In this document: in pieces, positions 46,996-60,043 of the stretch
Layout: the number at the start of each line of letters is the position of its first letter
How positions within the stretch are numbered: position 1 is the first letter of the stretch
Assembly: GCF_003369915.1 (NCBI RefSeq)
Contig: NC_046674.1
Span: 21,951,657 to 22,015,656 of the forward strand
Direction of reading: 5' to 3'
Source of the DNA: Drosophila miranda
Taxonomy: Eukaryota; Arthropoda; Insecta; Diptera; Drosophilidae
Length of the DNA: 64,000 nucleotides
Notes under the pieces: model-generated
The model's input: the letters and a program-made list of their open reading frames with translations, nothing else
What the model was told of the DNA's origin: nothing
Database searches by the model: none
Program-made: the position numbers and the translations under genes

Positions 46996-48985
46996 ATGAA
47001 TAAGCTACGATCCCTGCTGCCGGGCCAACAGACGCCCTCACAGGCCTCCTCCCGCCACTCGGTGGCACTAGAGCCGGAGATTGGCTTTCAGATCACCATC
47101 GACACCGCTGGCGGCGAGAGTGCTACCAAGAACTCAGCGGCAGTGCCAGAACTCAATGTCCATCTCATAGCCGCCCGACATCTTCCCTCCCTGTTCGGGT
47201 TCAAGATCGTTCAGGGTTATTTGATAAAGGTAATGATGATTTATATCGCTTTCCATATCGTTTGAATGACTCTCTCTTTGTACTGCTATTCAGGTGAAGT
47301 TATTTCCCGGAACGAAGCGCTTGGACAGCAGCATTCAAACCAACACGTGGCCAAAGTTCAATGAAAACTTCAAGTTTCCACTGGTTCCAGACATTAAGTA
47401 AGAACTATGGCCCGCTTTTCCGCTGTTAGTGAAATTAAAGGTTTCATTAATCAGATCTTCACTGAAACATGGCTCCGCACGGGACATGCTGTCCCGCCGT
47501 TCCACCAATAACCACCAGCAGACAAGCCAAACGATTCACGTCCCAGAGCCGGACGAACTTTTTGCCGGCCAATTTGTGGTCTTCACCGTGTACGCTCTCC
47601 TGGAACTACCTGCCGCAGTGAGTCAGTCAGTGAGTGATCCGCCCGCCCCTTTGTTGGCTAACATCCCTGTTTTAACAGAGTTTTAATCGCTTTAACAAGA
47701 CATACCGCTCGCTGAAGGAAAGGAGCTCCAATTTTGTGCAGCGCTTGGTTGACTCATCGCCGGGTACTCCCAACGAATCAAAGCCCGAAGCTCTCGGCAA
47801 GCCGAACGACGGAAAGACGAAGAAAAAATCGGAGAACCCAAGGGATGCCATGCCACCGTTGACCATCAGCGAGTCCCGGAGGAACATAGGTGAGTGTCAA
47901 GTGGGGACACACACATTCTTCGAAACTTCGCTGATCGGTTCTCTCAGGTTCCGTCACTTGCTACCTGGAGCCCAAACTTTTTAAGCGGAATGCACGAACT
48001 GGCTGCTATTCCTCGGAAGAGCTATGGCTTCCCATCAAAGATATAACGACGACGGTCTCCAAAACATCGTCCAGCAGCAACAACAACAATAACACTGTAA
48101 GTTAGAAATAAAGAAAGACATAACTACTGCTTGTGCGTACATATATGACTGTTACCAAATAACCTGACCCGAACTTGTGTTGACATGGCGCCCAAGCGTC
48201 CCAGCGGCCCAGTGTATGTTTTTCAACGTAATGGAGATGTACCTTAATTGTCCAGAGTGAAAGCTGACTCCGCCGATTGCAGTTGGGAAACCACAACAAC
48301 ACAAGAAAACAAATTATTTGGAATGGCAATCCCAACAGCTAAATTAATTGTCGCACTTTATTTCCAGCTTAATAACTCTCCCAAAGGCGTTGTCGAGCTG
48401 GCCCTCGAGGTGCGCGATCTCGGCGAGGGGGAGCCACCAGAAGGCGGCGGCATTCCCGAGACGACTCCGTCGCCAACTCCTGCACCAGGACCTGCATCGA
48501 ACAATTGGCAACGAATGACCGCCGAGGTGAAGCGGAAGATGGGCATGAGCAATGCCAGCCATATCGAGTCCGGCAGATACGTTCTGCGCGTGACGACCAC
48601 GCGCATGCGCTGCTCCAACAAAGTCAAGGACGAGCTGGAGGCCACGGCCAGTGCTGGAGTCTACGTGAAGACCACTGCCTTTGAGCATGGCATCTACATA
48701 GATGCCTGGAAGTCGCCCAACTTCTTCCCATCGCTCTCTACCAAATGGGACGATGGTACGGACGCCAATGAGGGAACAATAACCATCCCGCTCCGCAGTC
48801 TGGAGCAGCTGGAGAACATTGTCGTACGGGTAACACTGGCCACGAAGAAGATGGGCAAGAAACTTGTTCTGGGCACAGTTCTGATCGGGGGCGATCGTGC
48901 TGGGGACACGGGCTCGGAGCAGATGCGTCTTATCCGGGAGACTCCACCCGGCGAGCGGGTGGCTGCATGGCACTGCTATCAATAG
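46996..48985 (+). CDS. Syt12: Synaptotagmin-like double-C2 protein
   Basis: Exons are 46996-47229, 47294-47397, 47455-47617, 47679-47889, 47948-48096 and 48368-48985, all in consistent phase, giving 492 aa. Two C2-type beta-sandwiches are visible. C2A (about 50-190) includes ELNVHLIAARHLPSLFG and TNTWPKFNENFKFPL. C2B (about 290-490) includes YVLRVTTTRMRC, VYVKTTAFEHGIYIDAWKSPNFFPS and the synaptotagmin-type end VAAWHCYQ. The acidic Ca2+-binding loop residues look largely absent, so it is probably Ca2+-independent. No N-terminal membrane segment is encoded, unlike classical synaptotagmins. The name follows my memory of D. melanogaster CG10617 and is tentative. A membrane-trafficking role is inferred from the family. 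Confidence 0.82.
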
Positions 48986-50762
48986 TGACGCTCCAGCTAC
49001 AGCTCCAGCTCCAGCTCCAGCCCAAGATGAAAGCCAAGCAATTCCATGCCAATGTAAATAGCATACGTTTTAGCCATTTAATATCCAAATCAAAGTGTAG
49101 GTTTCTACGCAGCATGTATATACGTACGCATGTGTGTACTTTTCGATCATAAAATTATTAAATTTAATTGTAAACAGTAAAGTATTTCATCGGGAAAGTT
49201 GGTTCATTTTTCATCGTCGACGGCGTGTAACACTTGGTTTACAACCAGCAGCGGCACCTTCTCATGATTCGGCGGCGTCTGGATCACCTATCCGCAGAGG
49301 CAGCAAAGAAACAGACGGACGGACAGACAGACAGACATATGTGCGTGCCCTGGCCTGGGTTTTTCGCTTGGAAGAAGCTATACGAAATACTACGTAAATT
49401 TTTCCCACTATCCCACTATTCCAACGCACTGTGCACGGCCGAAATGTGTGTGGAAAAAGTCGTCGCATATGGGACGTTTTTTTCAGCTCCGAGCGAACGT
49501 TGGATTGGCGTCCGCTCAGTTCTCGAGAAGCCGTCGGTTGGATCGGATCGGATCGGTTGTGTGCTCTGCTACTTCGCTACTGTGCTACTGTGCCACTGTG
49601 GTGTGGAGTTATGAGGAGAGGCAACGGACTACGGATCGCAGTTCTTGTGGTGTGGCTTATGCCTCTGTGCCGCTGATTTTTTGTCTGTGTAAAAATAAAA
49701 TTGCTCAAATACGAAATACATAAAGTGCCTGTCTAGTGCGCGAAGCTGCCTTTTGAGAATATTGAAAAGCAGGTAAACATTGGGCAAACGTTGACATTCG
49801 ACTCGAATCGAATCGAATCGTATCGAATCGGCTTGAATTGAAATTACCTTCAAAATGCATCTCCTATGATTCTGAAAAGTTGCGAATCGAAGTGCAGTTG
49901 CCGCCTGATATACGAGTATGTACGACATATAAGTTTCATTCATGACAACAATCTGTGTTCGAATATACTATGCTATATGCGGATCTGCATTCATGCGAAC
50001 TCTGATACATACATATGTATGTACATACATGTACATGTACATGAGCATATATGCACATATGTGCTCTCATCTGTGTTTAAAATGCGTTTAATTCATCTGT
50101 TGAAAATGGGCGGCACTGTTCTGGGGTGTTTGGTGGAGTAGGGGGATGTGGAGAGAGGGAGAGGCATCTTTGTGATGGCATCTCGCCGACGTATCTGCTG
50201 CGGCAGTGTGCGTGCGCCAGTCGAAGCATGATTTATTTTCAACAACTTCCGCCAAACTTAGTCGCCGCAGAACCACATTTACATAGTGTAATGCGTAGCC
50301 TAATACAAAAGAAATCGAAAACGGTTTCCGATACAAGCGACCGGACTACGGGTCCCGCCGACTAATAAATTAAGAGAACCCGAATCTGTGACGCGATTTC
50401 GGCCACCACAGCACCACTGCCCACGGGCTGCCTGCCCACCGCTTCCCACCGCTGCCCACCAGATAGACAAAAGCTAACGAAGCTCGATCTTTCGGTAATC
50501 GGTGCGGTGCGTCATTAAAATTGCATTTCGTTAAACGGGGGCGCCCGCGGACCTGCCACTGCAACGCAGCGCGACAGCTGCTCGGTCCAACCAGACACTG
50601 TGGCTGGCTGGCTGGCCGGCTAGAGATTGGGTGCAAATAAGCACACATCCCATCCCACTAGTGGACCCACCAGTGGCCGCTTAGCCAACGCATCTGTGGA
50701 AGTTGTTGATCTCTGGCCAGAGATCCAAATTTGTACATTTCATTCATAAAAAGCGAAGAGCC

Positions 50763-50800
50763 GAGCAGAGCAGAGCAGAGCAGAGCAGAGCAGAGCAGAG
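50763..50800 (+). repeat. (GAGCA)n pentanucleotide microsatellite
   Basis: About seven and a half uninterrupted GAGCA units occur in a row. Confidence 0.9.
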
Positions 50801-52990
50801 CGTACTGTTTCCAAACAAAATACGCCACAGCCACAGCTACACAACCTATTGACCGACCACATGCCGAGAAGGTGTGGATGTGGGAGGGCCTGAAGATGGG
50901 TTGCAAGATCATGTTTGGTTTGTGCTGGGCGTTGGGTGGGATCAAGTAAACATATTTATTTATGAGCTCTTTCGCCCATTAGATATACTCGCAAGTATGC
51001 AAAAGGTGGGATAATTTGATAAACGGACATTTGGCTTCCGAACCACAGCCACAGGCATTTATTTTCCAAATCCAACATCTGGGTAATATGCGATAATTTT
51101 ATGGTGCGAGTATTTATGACGCCAAGTCGACGCGTCGACCCCGTCATAGTTGATTTTTAATCGCACTTTGTCAAGGTAAGGCAAAGCGCTGTGGTTGCCG
51201 ATGCTGCCGAAGGCGGAGGTGGAGGTGGAGGCGGAGGCGGTGCCAGTGGCGGCTGCGGGTCGCCAGTGGCAGCTAGCGGTTTGTTTACCCGGACAGATCA
51301 CAGATCGCAGATCGCAGATCGGGAGGGAGGCAGATCTCGGGAGACTGACTGCCTGAGACTGCCGGAGACGGAGACGGCTTCTCTGTTTGCTGCTCTGTTT
51401 GCTATGCGGACGCATCGTGTTCTAATTTAAGAATCCGCGTCGCTCCACGCACACACAAATGTACTATTTCCGTCTACTATATGACAATTAGGGTGGACTC
51501 TTCCACTTGATACTGGGAGTAACATAGTTCTTGTGTTATAATACCAGTCGCTTTATTGCCAGAAAGTGTAGATATAGTACAGCCTTAAAAGATATGGTAA
51601 GAATTTTCGAAATAATATTATTATATGTATATTCCAGCGGGAAATGTCCACCTTAATGCATACCCATATATCGTCAGGTGTATGAATAGTTCTCTAGCGC
51701 TTTATTTGTTGTGGAATTTTATTTCCAACCGGCGAAAACATTCTTTACTTCACAGCACAGCAGGCAGGAGGGCGGGCAGGCGGGCAGCGTTACCCAATAT
51801 CATCTTATTGGATTGCTTATTAGATGGAAGCGCTGACACAACACCCATAGACATTTCTCGAGTGGATTTTAGGCTTGTAGTACGAGTACAATAGTATTTA
51901 TTGTTTGTGGAAATTGTACACCTATGATTGATTGATAAACAAGGCAAATATCGGTTTAGTTTTCTTAAATGGAAACCTGATAAACATATGTATTTGTTGT
52001 ATACATTTCTGGTGTGTTTTGGGGAATGAACCCCATTTGGGGAAGAACCAGAATCCGCTAACTGGAGAGATGCATCTGCATCTGCATCGTGACAGAGCCA
52101 GAGCCAGAGCCATAGCCAGAGCGAGCGCCAGAGCAGCCCTGTCGCCTTGCGGCTGTCCTTAATGGTGGGAGCTGGTTTCAGCGCATCTGACCTTATATGT
52201 ATGAGCAGCAGATACGAGATACTTGGGTCGCCATCTGAATATGGTCAACATTCAGTGTTGACGTAAGATCGATGTACTGTACATACGCGTGAACCAACAG
52301 GCTGTGCTCATTGCTGGTTGCTTCTGCTGCTTCTGGGACTACTTAAAATTCCTCGGTGCAGTTGGGATTCGAAAGCGGTGAGAGGTGGGGGTGGGGATGC
52401 GAGTACGAGTACCAGTACGAGAGTATTAGTTTGCCAGACCCCCCCCCTTACAAACACTCGTACCCCAAACCGACAAAGGCACTCGCATCCCACAATCCCC
52501 AGCACCAGCACCAGCATCAGCATCATCCCAATGCTGTGCCTTTGAAAAAAATGTATGTACATAGTTTATCTTTATGTTTTTGTGCTTTTTTTTTTTCAAT
52601 TTTCCCTTCCCCATTCCCCACTCTGCTTGTAATTAGTACATGTATGAGTATGTAGCTAATTAATTTTCACTTTCTGGCCCACGCTTTTGATCGCTTTGGG
52701 CTAAGGTCTTATACAAGTTCAAATGTTTTTGCTTTGTAGTGGGAGTGGGAGCGGGATCGGAGCGGGAGCGGGATCACATCGGCATTGGCATCGTTTAATT
52801 GTGCAGTGCCACAAGGAGCGGAGCAGACTTCTTGGATTGTTTTACTTTGACGCAAATGAGTCGCTTAGTTCGGGTAAATTAGGCAAATGAATTGGCACTT
52901 AAAAGCATGTCAGATGAGCATGAGGATGAGATGAGTCCCCTTTGAGAGTACCCTACCGAACCGAACCACAAGTACAGGTTCAAGTACAAG

Positions 52991-53023
52991 TGCTTGTGCT
53001 TGTGCTTGTGCTTGTGCTTGTGC
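52991..53023 (+). repeat. (TGCTTG)n hexanucleotide microsatellite
   Basis: Five to six uninterrupted TGCTTG units lie about 260 bp before the protease start codon. Confidence 0.9.
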
Positions 53024-53281
53024 AGCCAACATGAAAGATACAATACATTATATAAGATAATTGGACTATTGCAAAAACCAGTAGCCTTTCTTTGGCTCTT
53101 GGATCTTGGATCTCTTTCTTACTCTAAAATACAGAACATTTTGGCAATACTTTTTCGAATCATTAATACAGTATTGTACTATTCTTTCTTTTCTCTATTA
53201 GACCTACAGTGCATTTATAACGTCCCCGGGTGGACGGTCTATTATCCAACACAACGACAACGAGATCATTAGCAACTAAGC

Positions 53282-56200
53282 ATGAAAGTAATGTGCTATA
53301 TTTTTGAATTCCTGTCAGTTGTTCAACTGCTGGTCGAAACTCAGGTGAGTCTATTGAATGTTCGGATGCCGGTACCCATACCGATATCGATGCTGACATA
53401 AAATACCGATCGCCCACCCACTTGACCTAGCTATTTGAATATTACGTCAACTCGAAACAATTCCATTCCATGGGGAACGGAACGGTGTGGTGTGTACTAC
53501 TAACAATTGCAAGGTCAATTACCGCGTCCAAATTAGTCGCACTCTCGGTTTTTGTTTTGTTTTTTGTCATTGCTGATTGGGAAACGAAACTTATGTATAT
53601 GTAGGTTGAAAATCGGGTCCGGAACGATGTCAGAGTCTCCTTGAGCTTGAGGTGGTGCCGGGGGCATTGCATGCGGCTCGGTTCGGTTCGTATTTCCGCA
53701 TGATTTCATGAGAATTTCGCGGTTCCAGTGTTCCCCAAAATTTGATAGACATAGACGGGGGATTTTACTAAACGTTGATCTCAGTGTGGGAATTTAGTTG
53801 ATATGACGATAGTTATAGAGCAATATACCCTGTTTGATACTTGGGTTCATTTATTTGCCAGTCAAATAAAGTATGGCATACTTTTGGGGAGAGATCCCAA
53901 AACAAACAAAATGCAATTACTACCTCTGTAAGTAACAGTTATATGGGGATTTATATAGGGATACGCGGCTGCCATCGAAGCCTATTTTAGACTTGGGATG
54001 GATGTGGCTGTGGCTGTGGATGTAGGGATACGACAATCGCCAGCTCTGCCGTGTCGGCAAAAAGCGTATGTTATTTATAGCGCCCGACGGCGCGTCGCAT
54101 TGGGAACTGGAGCTGGGACCGAAGTACTTTTTCTCGGAGACGAGATCCCAATGCGAACGCAGACACCGAAACTGTCGAGAGCAATGACACTTCAAATAAA
54201 AAGCGGCGACATCTCGCCAGTGCCATTGTCTGATTTATGGCAGATGGGTGAAGCTGGGTGAAGCAAATGTTGAGAGGCTCCCTCCTTAGGGCCTCGGACC
54301 GGCCTAAGGCGGCTGCTGAAATGGGAGTCCGAAACTGTGGGTCGCAGATCGCATTACACGTCCCGTCCCATAAAACAGGAAACCGAAGCCTTCTCTGTTG
54401 GTAATTGAAATGCTTTTCCCCGTCAGAGTGGGCACGTCCAAGAGGCGAAAAGGTCCATAAATGCAGAGATACGAGACGCACTGGGCCACCATCGGTCGTA
54501 CCACGGCTCCCACTGGATCGACGGAAAGCGGGTCCACCGGATGCGTATGCCCCACCAGCGCTGGAGTGGCCGCCGACGGTCGATCAACCATCACCAGCCC
54601 TTCAGCCGCTGGACCCAGTGGACGCCCTGTGACGAGGAGTGCGTCAAGCGACGGGAGCGATACTGCAAGGCGAAGCGCCGTTGTGGTCACACCAAGCACG
54701 TGGAGCAGAGCAAGTGTCGACGGTGAGTGGCGAGGAGTTTTAGGTATTGATTCAAAGGTGTTCAATATATCTATGTACGGTATGTGTGCTATGCATTGCA
54801 GCTGCCATCCGGCACCACATCCACCTATGAAGTGGCATCAGACAATAACCAGAGAGCCGGTGCACATCCAGCAGGAGCATCACAGCCAGCCGTCGATAAT
54901 CATCAATGCAGCGGCTGCTGCTTCAAGTGGTCCCTCTTCTACATACGCCACAGCACACCCGCCAGAACCACCCACCAGCTATTGGCCGCCAAGTCCTCCC
55001 CACGAATCGGTGGAGGTGGTGCACAGGGTGCCATCGCATCGTCCCAAAGTGGTGTACAGCGAGGAGGAAGAGGAGCAGGAACAGGAACAGGAATCTGATG
55101 ACTCGGGCTACTCCGGAGAGCGCGGCGACTTCTTTGTGCTCAAACACAATCGCCACAGACGACGACAACGCCCCAGGAAGCGTCCGCAAAGGATTAAAAA
55201 GCCGAGCTACTCCTACGAAGATGATGATTTTGACGACTATTTGCAGCCAAAGTCCCTGCGGCCACGGAACATGATCGTGGACAGCAGCAGCGGCCTAGAG
55301 GGCGACATTTTCCAGTACGAGGACTTTGATCTCGAGCAGGAGAACCTCGAACCGGAGTCGGAGGAATACCTCGACTTCCGAAACGACAGTTGGCCCCAGT
55401 CGCCGAAGGAACGATACACGCCAGACGGACTCATTCCACGCCGCAGACGTATTTACTCCAAGTGGAGCCGGTGGAGCAGGTGCACTCCGAAATGCACCAC
55501 GCGACGCTACAAGTAAGATTGAGCCACTCCTGACGAAGTCGTCCCTAACCCCCAGCTATTCCTTTTATCCTTCTCTCAGAAAGTGTCGGATCAACGAGCA
55601 GTGCGGTCGCGAGGTGCTCCGCGAGATCGCCTACTGCTACACGGAGGGAAGCTTCTGCCAGCAGTGGCTGCAGACCCAGTTTCAGAAGACGCCCGCCTAT
55701 GAGACGAGGCCTGGTCCCGGCTCGGCTCCTGCCATGCAGCGCAGGCAGTCGGACGCCGCCATGAACAGGCTTACGAACAACGAACTTGGGGTAATCATGA
55801 CCAGCAAGGGCTATCGTGGGCCAGAGTACACGCCGATCAAGCTCCACTGCGGCATCGCGCGCAGCGGGAGCGGACGACGCAACATGAACAACATGCTGAA
55901 GATTATTGGTGGCAAGGCGGCTAGAAAGGGGGAGTGGCCGTGGCAGGTGGCCATCCTGAACCGCTTCAAGGAGGCCTTCTGCGGAGGCACGCTCGTTGCG
56001 CCCAGCTGGGTCCTAACAGCCGCCCACTGTGTTCGGAAGGTGCTCTACGTACGCCTAGGTGGGTATTTCAAGAAAAATTAGTCCTGGGACAGCTAGCTAT
56101 ATGATATGACCCACAGGGGAGCACAATCTCGACTACGAGGACGGATCCGAGGTGCAGCTGCGGGTGCTGAAGAGCTTTAAACACCCGAACTTCGATAGGC

Positions 56201-56815
56201 GTACGGTCGACAGCGATGTGGCACTTCTAAGGTGGGTAGAAATGCGTCTAACTAACCTGGAAACTCCTCCTCAATCTGCCAGTCTCTTTCTCTCTCCAAA
56301 GGCTCCCTAAGCCAGCCAATGCCACCACCTGGATTGGCTACTCTTGTCTGCCACGACCCTTTCAGGCACTGCCCAAAAATGTGGACTGCACGGTGATCGG
56401 ATGGGGAAAGCGTCGCAACCACGATGCGGCGGGCACGAGCGTGCTGCACAAAGCGAATGTGCCCATCATCCCAATGGATAACTGCCGAAACGTTTACCAC
56501 GACTACACCATCACAAAGGTACTTATCAATATACAAGACTCTATCGGGATCCTATATGGGAATTCTTTATTGCAGAACATGTTTTGCGCTGGTCACCGCC
56601 GTGGACTCATCGACACCTGTGCCGGGGACTCGGGCGGCCCTTTACTGTGCCGTGACACCACCAAGCCCAACCATCCGTGGACCATCTTTGGCATAACTTC
56701 GTTCGGCGATGGCTGCGCCAAGCGCAACAAATTCGGAATATATGCCCGGGTGCCGAACTACGTCGACTGGGTGTGGTCCGTGGTTAACTGCAATGGAAAC
56801 TGCAAGATGCAGTAG
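53282..56815 (+). CDS. Secreted trypsin-like protease with two TSP1 repeats
   Basis: Exons are 53282-53344, 54427-54722, 54802-55512, 55580-56058, 56117-56231, 56302-56518 and 56576-56815, giving 706 aa. The short first exon encodes a signal-type N-terminus ([21 protein letters not shown]). It joins in phase 0 across a 1.1-kb intron to an exon preceded by CTTTTCCCCGTCAG. A first thrombospondin-1 repeat (about 80-122) carries [15 protein letters not shown] Pro-rich then acidic/Arg-rich linker follows, then a second TSP1 repeat (about 335-380) with [11 protein letters not shown]. The S1 protease domain starts at [15 protein letters not shown] (about 464). His in TAAHC, Asp in DSDVALL and Ser in GDSGGP are intact, and the Asp of DTCAGDSGG predicts cleavage after Lys/Arg. 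It is probably CG10663 of D. melanogaster, from memory. The link between exons 1 and 2 is inferred. Confidence 0.87.
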
Positions 56816-57926
56816 TCATTGCTGATTGATTGATTTATTGATGCTGGGGACTTGAGTCCGATCTGTTGCAGAGGCTGTGAAAGATTAATGTATACCTTAA
56901 GTGCCTTAAGATCCGTGAGGTAAATCCTCAGATTACGAGTCCAAGCTTATGAAAGCTAGAAGTTCCCTAAATAAGTCCATGCATGTAATTAAGTCTATTC
57001 GAAAAGGGTTTAAAAAAAACCATTCAAACGATGTTTCGACTCCAAATCTCGTTCTAGCTGGGCTCCCTTATGTACATAGAAACTCGTAAATAATTTTTTT
57101 TACTCGACCCAACTTTATGTTATATGTTAAAAAGTTATATATGTATGTATATCTCGTATTCCCGTAAGCTAAGTTAAGAACATGCAGAAATCTGAGATTC
57201 ACCAATGTACTTAACCACAGTTTAGTTGGCAGCACATTTTTAATGAACATTTTTATACATTTTTAAGAGATTCAACAATCAAATCAATGTGTAAATAATG
57301 CAAGTATTTGACTTTATACTCTGTCTAATAAGTATTTTAATGATCAATTAACGAAAATGAGTAGAATAGTAAATTAAGTCAATTAAGTCAGGTCTGATGG
57401 CAGAACCGAAACCCGTTTAGATCAGTTTAGAGCTATTTTAAATCGAAATACCCAGATGGGTATACGATTTATGGCGCTATTGGAATTGCTATGGAATTCA
57501 AGGTTTCGACTAAAGAGACCTACAGAATTGAGCAGAATTCATATACATACATATGTAATCGAAATTCCAACAATTCCAAATTCTGCTGCTCTGCTGATAA
57601 ATCATTTCCTGAGATGTAAAACAGATGAACGCAGGAAGGGAAATACCAAAGATCGAAAGAAATGTACATTACGCATTAGTTTATATTTATTGGTGTTAAA
57701 TGCCGCGCACGCTTTTTATCCACAATAAAATTATTTAACGTGACCCCTATACACATTTTTTTACCTCTACGAGTACACAATGGATTATAAAAACAAACGA
57801 TCACAAGAGAGAGGTGAGTGTGCACACGCGCACACTTGCAAATAATAGTATATCTGTATATAAAAAAATTCCGTACAAAGATCTACACATAGGGGGAGGA
57901 GTCCATCCGATTGGCATCCCAGCTGC
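56816..57926. other. Convergent 3' regions of the protease and ODR-4 genes
   Basis: AT-rich sequence between two convergent stops. It carries no coding frame with recognisable content. Confidence 0.5.
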
Positions 57927-60043
57927 CTATTTGTCAGTCAATATGTAGTGAAGGGCCACCGACGTCATCAGCACCAGGAGGGCGACGGCAATGCCCAGCA
58001 TATAGAGGCTGCGCGACAGCTCCGGGTTTGGCATCGAGCTGGTCGTGCTGCGTATGTCGTCTTCTTGGTCTCCGCTTGCAAGGACGTTTGCAAAGTTAAT
58101 ATCGTCCGGTTGTCCCTCGGCATCCATGATAATTGCTTCTGGGTCCAATTCCACGTCAAGGATTTGCTTTGCCTGTGCCACGACAACGGTAGGAGCCTCA
58201 CCACGGAATAGGTATTCAGAAAACTGCACAGCGATGGCGGTAGATGTGCTCGGGCCTTCTGAAGGTAGGCTAAAGAATACTCGACGTGGCGGCTCGCTTA
58301 TAAAGGTGGCTTCGTTGGTGACGTATGGGTCCGTAAGGCCATCGCAGTAGACTTGGATGCGCGTTGTCAATGAGCGCAGAACGTCATCGCGCAGGTAGCG
58401 CTTCACGTCCGCGATGCTGTTCCGCGCACTGCAGTAGATGCGCGTAGAGATGATACCGCTCATACGCAGACAGCCGTTGAACTCGCGCACCTTAATATCT
58501 GTTGGCTTGGCAAGCTGACACTTTACCGGGAGTAGAATGCTGGCACGAATGATCTCAGATCCGCCAACGAATCCTTGTGAGCCCATGAGGCGCAGAGCAT
58601 CGGATACATCGCTATCTGATGTTGTCGCAGAGTTACCCGCTGCGGCTTTGAGTTCTTCTTCTTTGCTTTTACTCTTCTTGATGTAGGTCTGCAGGTCGAT
58701 GGTGTCCTCGACGAACTCGTTCTGAAGAAACACCTCGCTGACAAGAATGGTTTTGCGAAATGCAAGTATAACATTCTTAAGCTGGTCCTCAATGTTGATC
58801 CGACGCACCGTTTCCACTATGGGCAAGATGTCCTCCAAGTCGTATGAGCATTCAATCTGTATCCACTCGAACGGCTTGTCCACAAACTTGAACTCCATGT
58901 TGGAGAAGGTACCTCCGCTGTCAAGGGAGAAGATAAATAGAGTTCGCATTAGTCCGTCAAGCAAGGCACAATTGAAAGCTAAATACAACACATACAATAT
59001 AACGATATTATGGGGTGTACTAATACATAAAATGCATTCCGAGAAATCAGAATTGTACGAACAGGGGAAAGAAAACTAAATCATCATATATCACGACTAG
59101 ATGCGAAAACGATTTATAATAATCTGCTAAGGATATGAAAATTGATTGGACTGAAACAAATTCGAGTAGTAGTTCTCATGTTATTTACCATATGATGCAT
59201 TTTATGTTTGCCGTAAAATATGTTTTCTTGCAATGTCTATTTGAATACGTATAGTGTGTAAGCAATTCGTTTGGTAAAAGAAAAGATACACAATGAATAT
59301 TCAGAGTAGCTCAACGACTGACCCGCAATTGGGGCTCAAGGGGGAGCGGAGCTGGTTACTTACTTGCCGTAGGTGTAACTCTTGCACACCACTTGCTTGT
59401 TGGCCAGGGAGTACGAGAGGAATGCGTAGTCGCTCTGTGCCAAATCGGTGGTATATATGCCGAGAGAATTATTGTTTTTCAATAGAATGCTGCAGGAAAG
59501 GGTAAAATTCAGCCGCTTTTCTTTTTGGATTCTATAATAGACACTCACTCGAAGACTTCAGAGAATATCTTCTTGGCCGTCTTTATTTCGGCACTCTGGT
59601 CATCGACTGAGGAAACAAAGATTCCTGCAAAGCAAAGCAAACACATTATATGGTACTTCCTCCCCTCAGTGGGCGTGCAAGCATACATACCGATGACGTC
59701 AAATGAGCCGGGACACATTTTGCTTGCGCTCAGCCATTGGGAGGCCAACGCCTGCGAGCTTATGGTCAGTCCGACTTCCGTCATGTCCTCCAGGTCGACA
59801 TCGTCTTCATTATTCCTGGCCAAATGGACCACAAACGTTTTGGTCAGATCGGCTTGCTGTCGTCGTCGTCCGTTGCATTGCGCGAGGGGTAGAGAGTTGA
59901 GCGAGCGGGGCCGTGGACAACAAACAAATCTACGTGGCGGTGTTACTTACATGGCCGATGATGATGCCGTACGAGAACCGGTGTTCCCGTGCGCACTTCT
60001 CCAAGTAGTGCTCGTCCGCTTTGCTTAGGAGCAGTGTGCGCAT
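57927..60043 (-). CDS. ODR-4 homologue, membrane protein for receptor trafficking
   Basis: Exons in coding order are 59951-60043, 59691-59856, 59549-59624, 59364-59489 and 57927-58917, giving 483 aa. C. elegans ODR-4 is an ER or vesicle membrane protein, with a C-terminal anchor, that helps odorant GPCRs reach cilia; it is conserved in animals as ODR4. Seen are the N-terminal MRTLLLSKADEHYLEK...GIIIGHQADLTKTFVVHLAR (JAMM/MPN-like start), the mid-protein FVDKPFEWIQIECSYDLEDILP, and a single C-terminal hydrophobic helix (SLYMLGIAVALLVLMTSVAL) just before the end. The 446-bp intron before the last exon is the longest. It is probably CG10616 of D. melanogaster, from memory. Confidence 0.9.

Larger units (their letters stand above)
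48986..53281. other. Gene-poor, repeat-dotted intergenic DNA
   Basis: No supported coding gene was found in 4.3 kb. Simple repeats are CAGCTC units (48998-49020), CGAAT units (49803-49830), GAGCA units (50763-50800), GGAGGT/GGAGGC units (51212-51242) and GCTTGT units (52991-53023). There are two long perfect palindromes at 50006-50023 and 51126-51139. The composition suits regulatory DNA for the flanking protease or C2 gene. The longest open frame, 118 codons at 51059-51415 (-), is repeat-driven and has no domain. Confidence 0.5.

Noticed and set aside
51059-51415. 118-codon minus-strand frame in the intergenic region
   Set aside because: Its composition is driven by GGAGGT/CAGATCG repeats, with no domain and no conserved-looking start.
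54461-55516. 351-codon plus-strand frame over the protease gene
   Set aside because: Its first part is out of frame with the TSP1-coding exon 54427-54722 and runs through the intron. Only the 54802-55512 part is real coding sequence.
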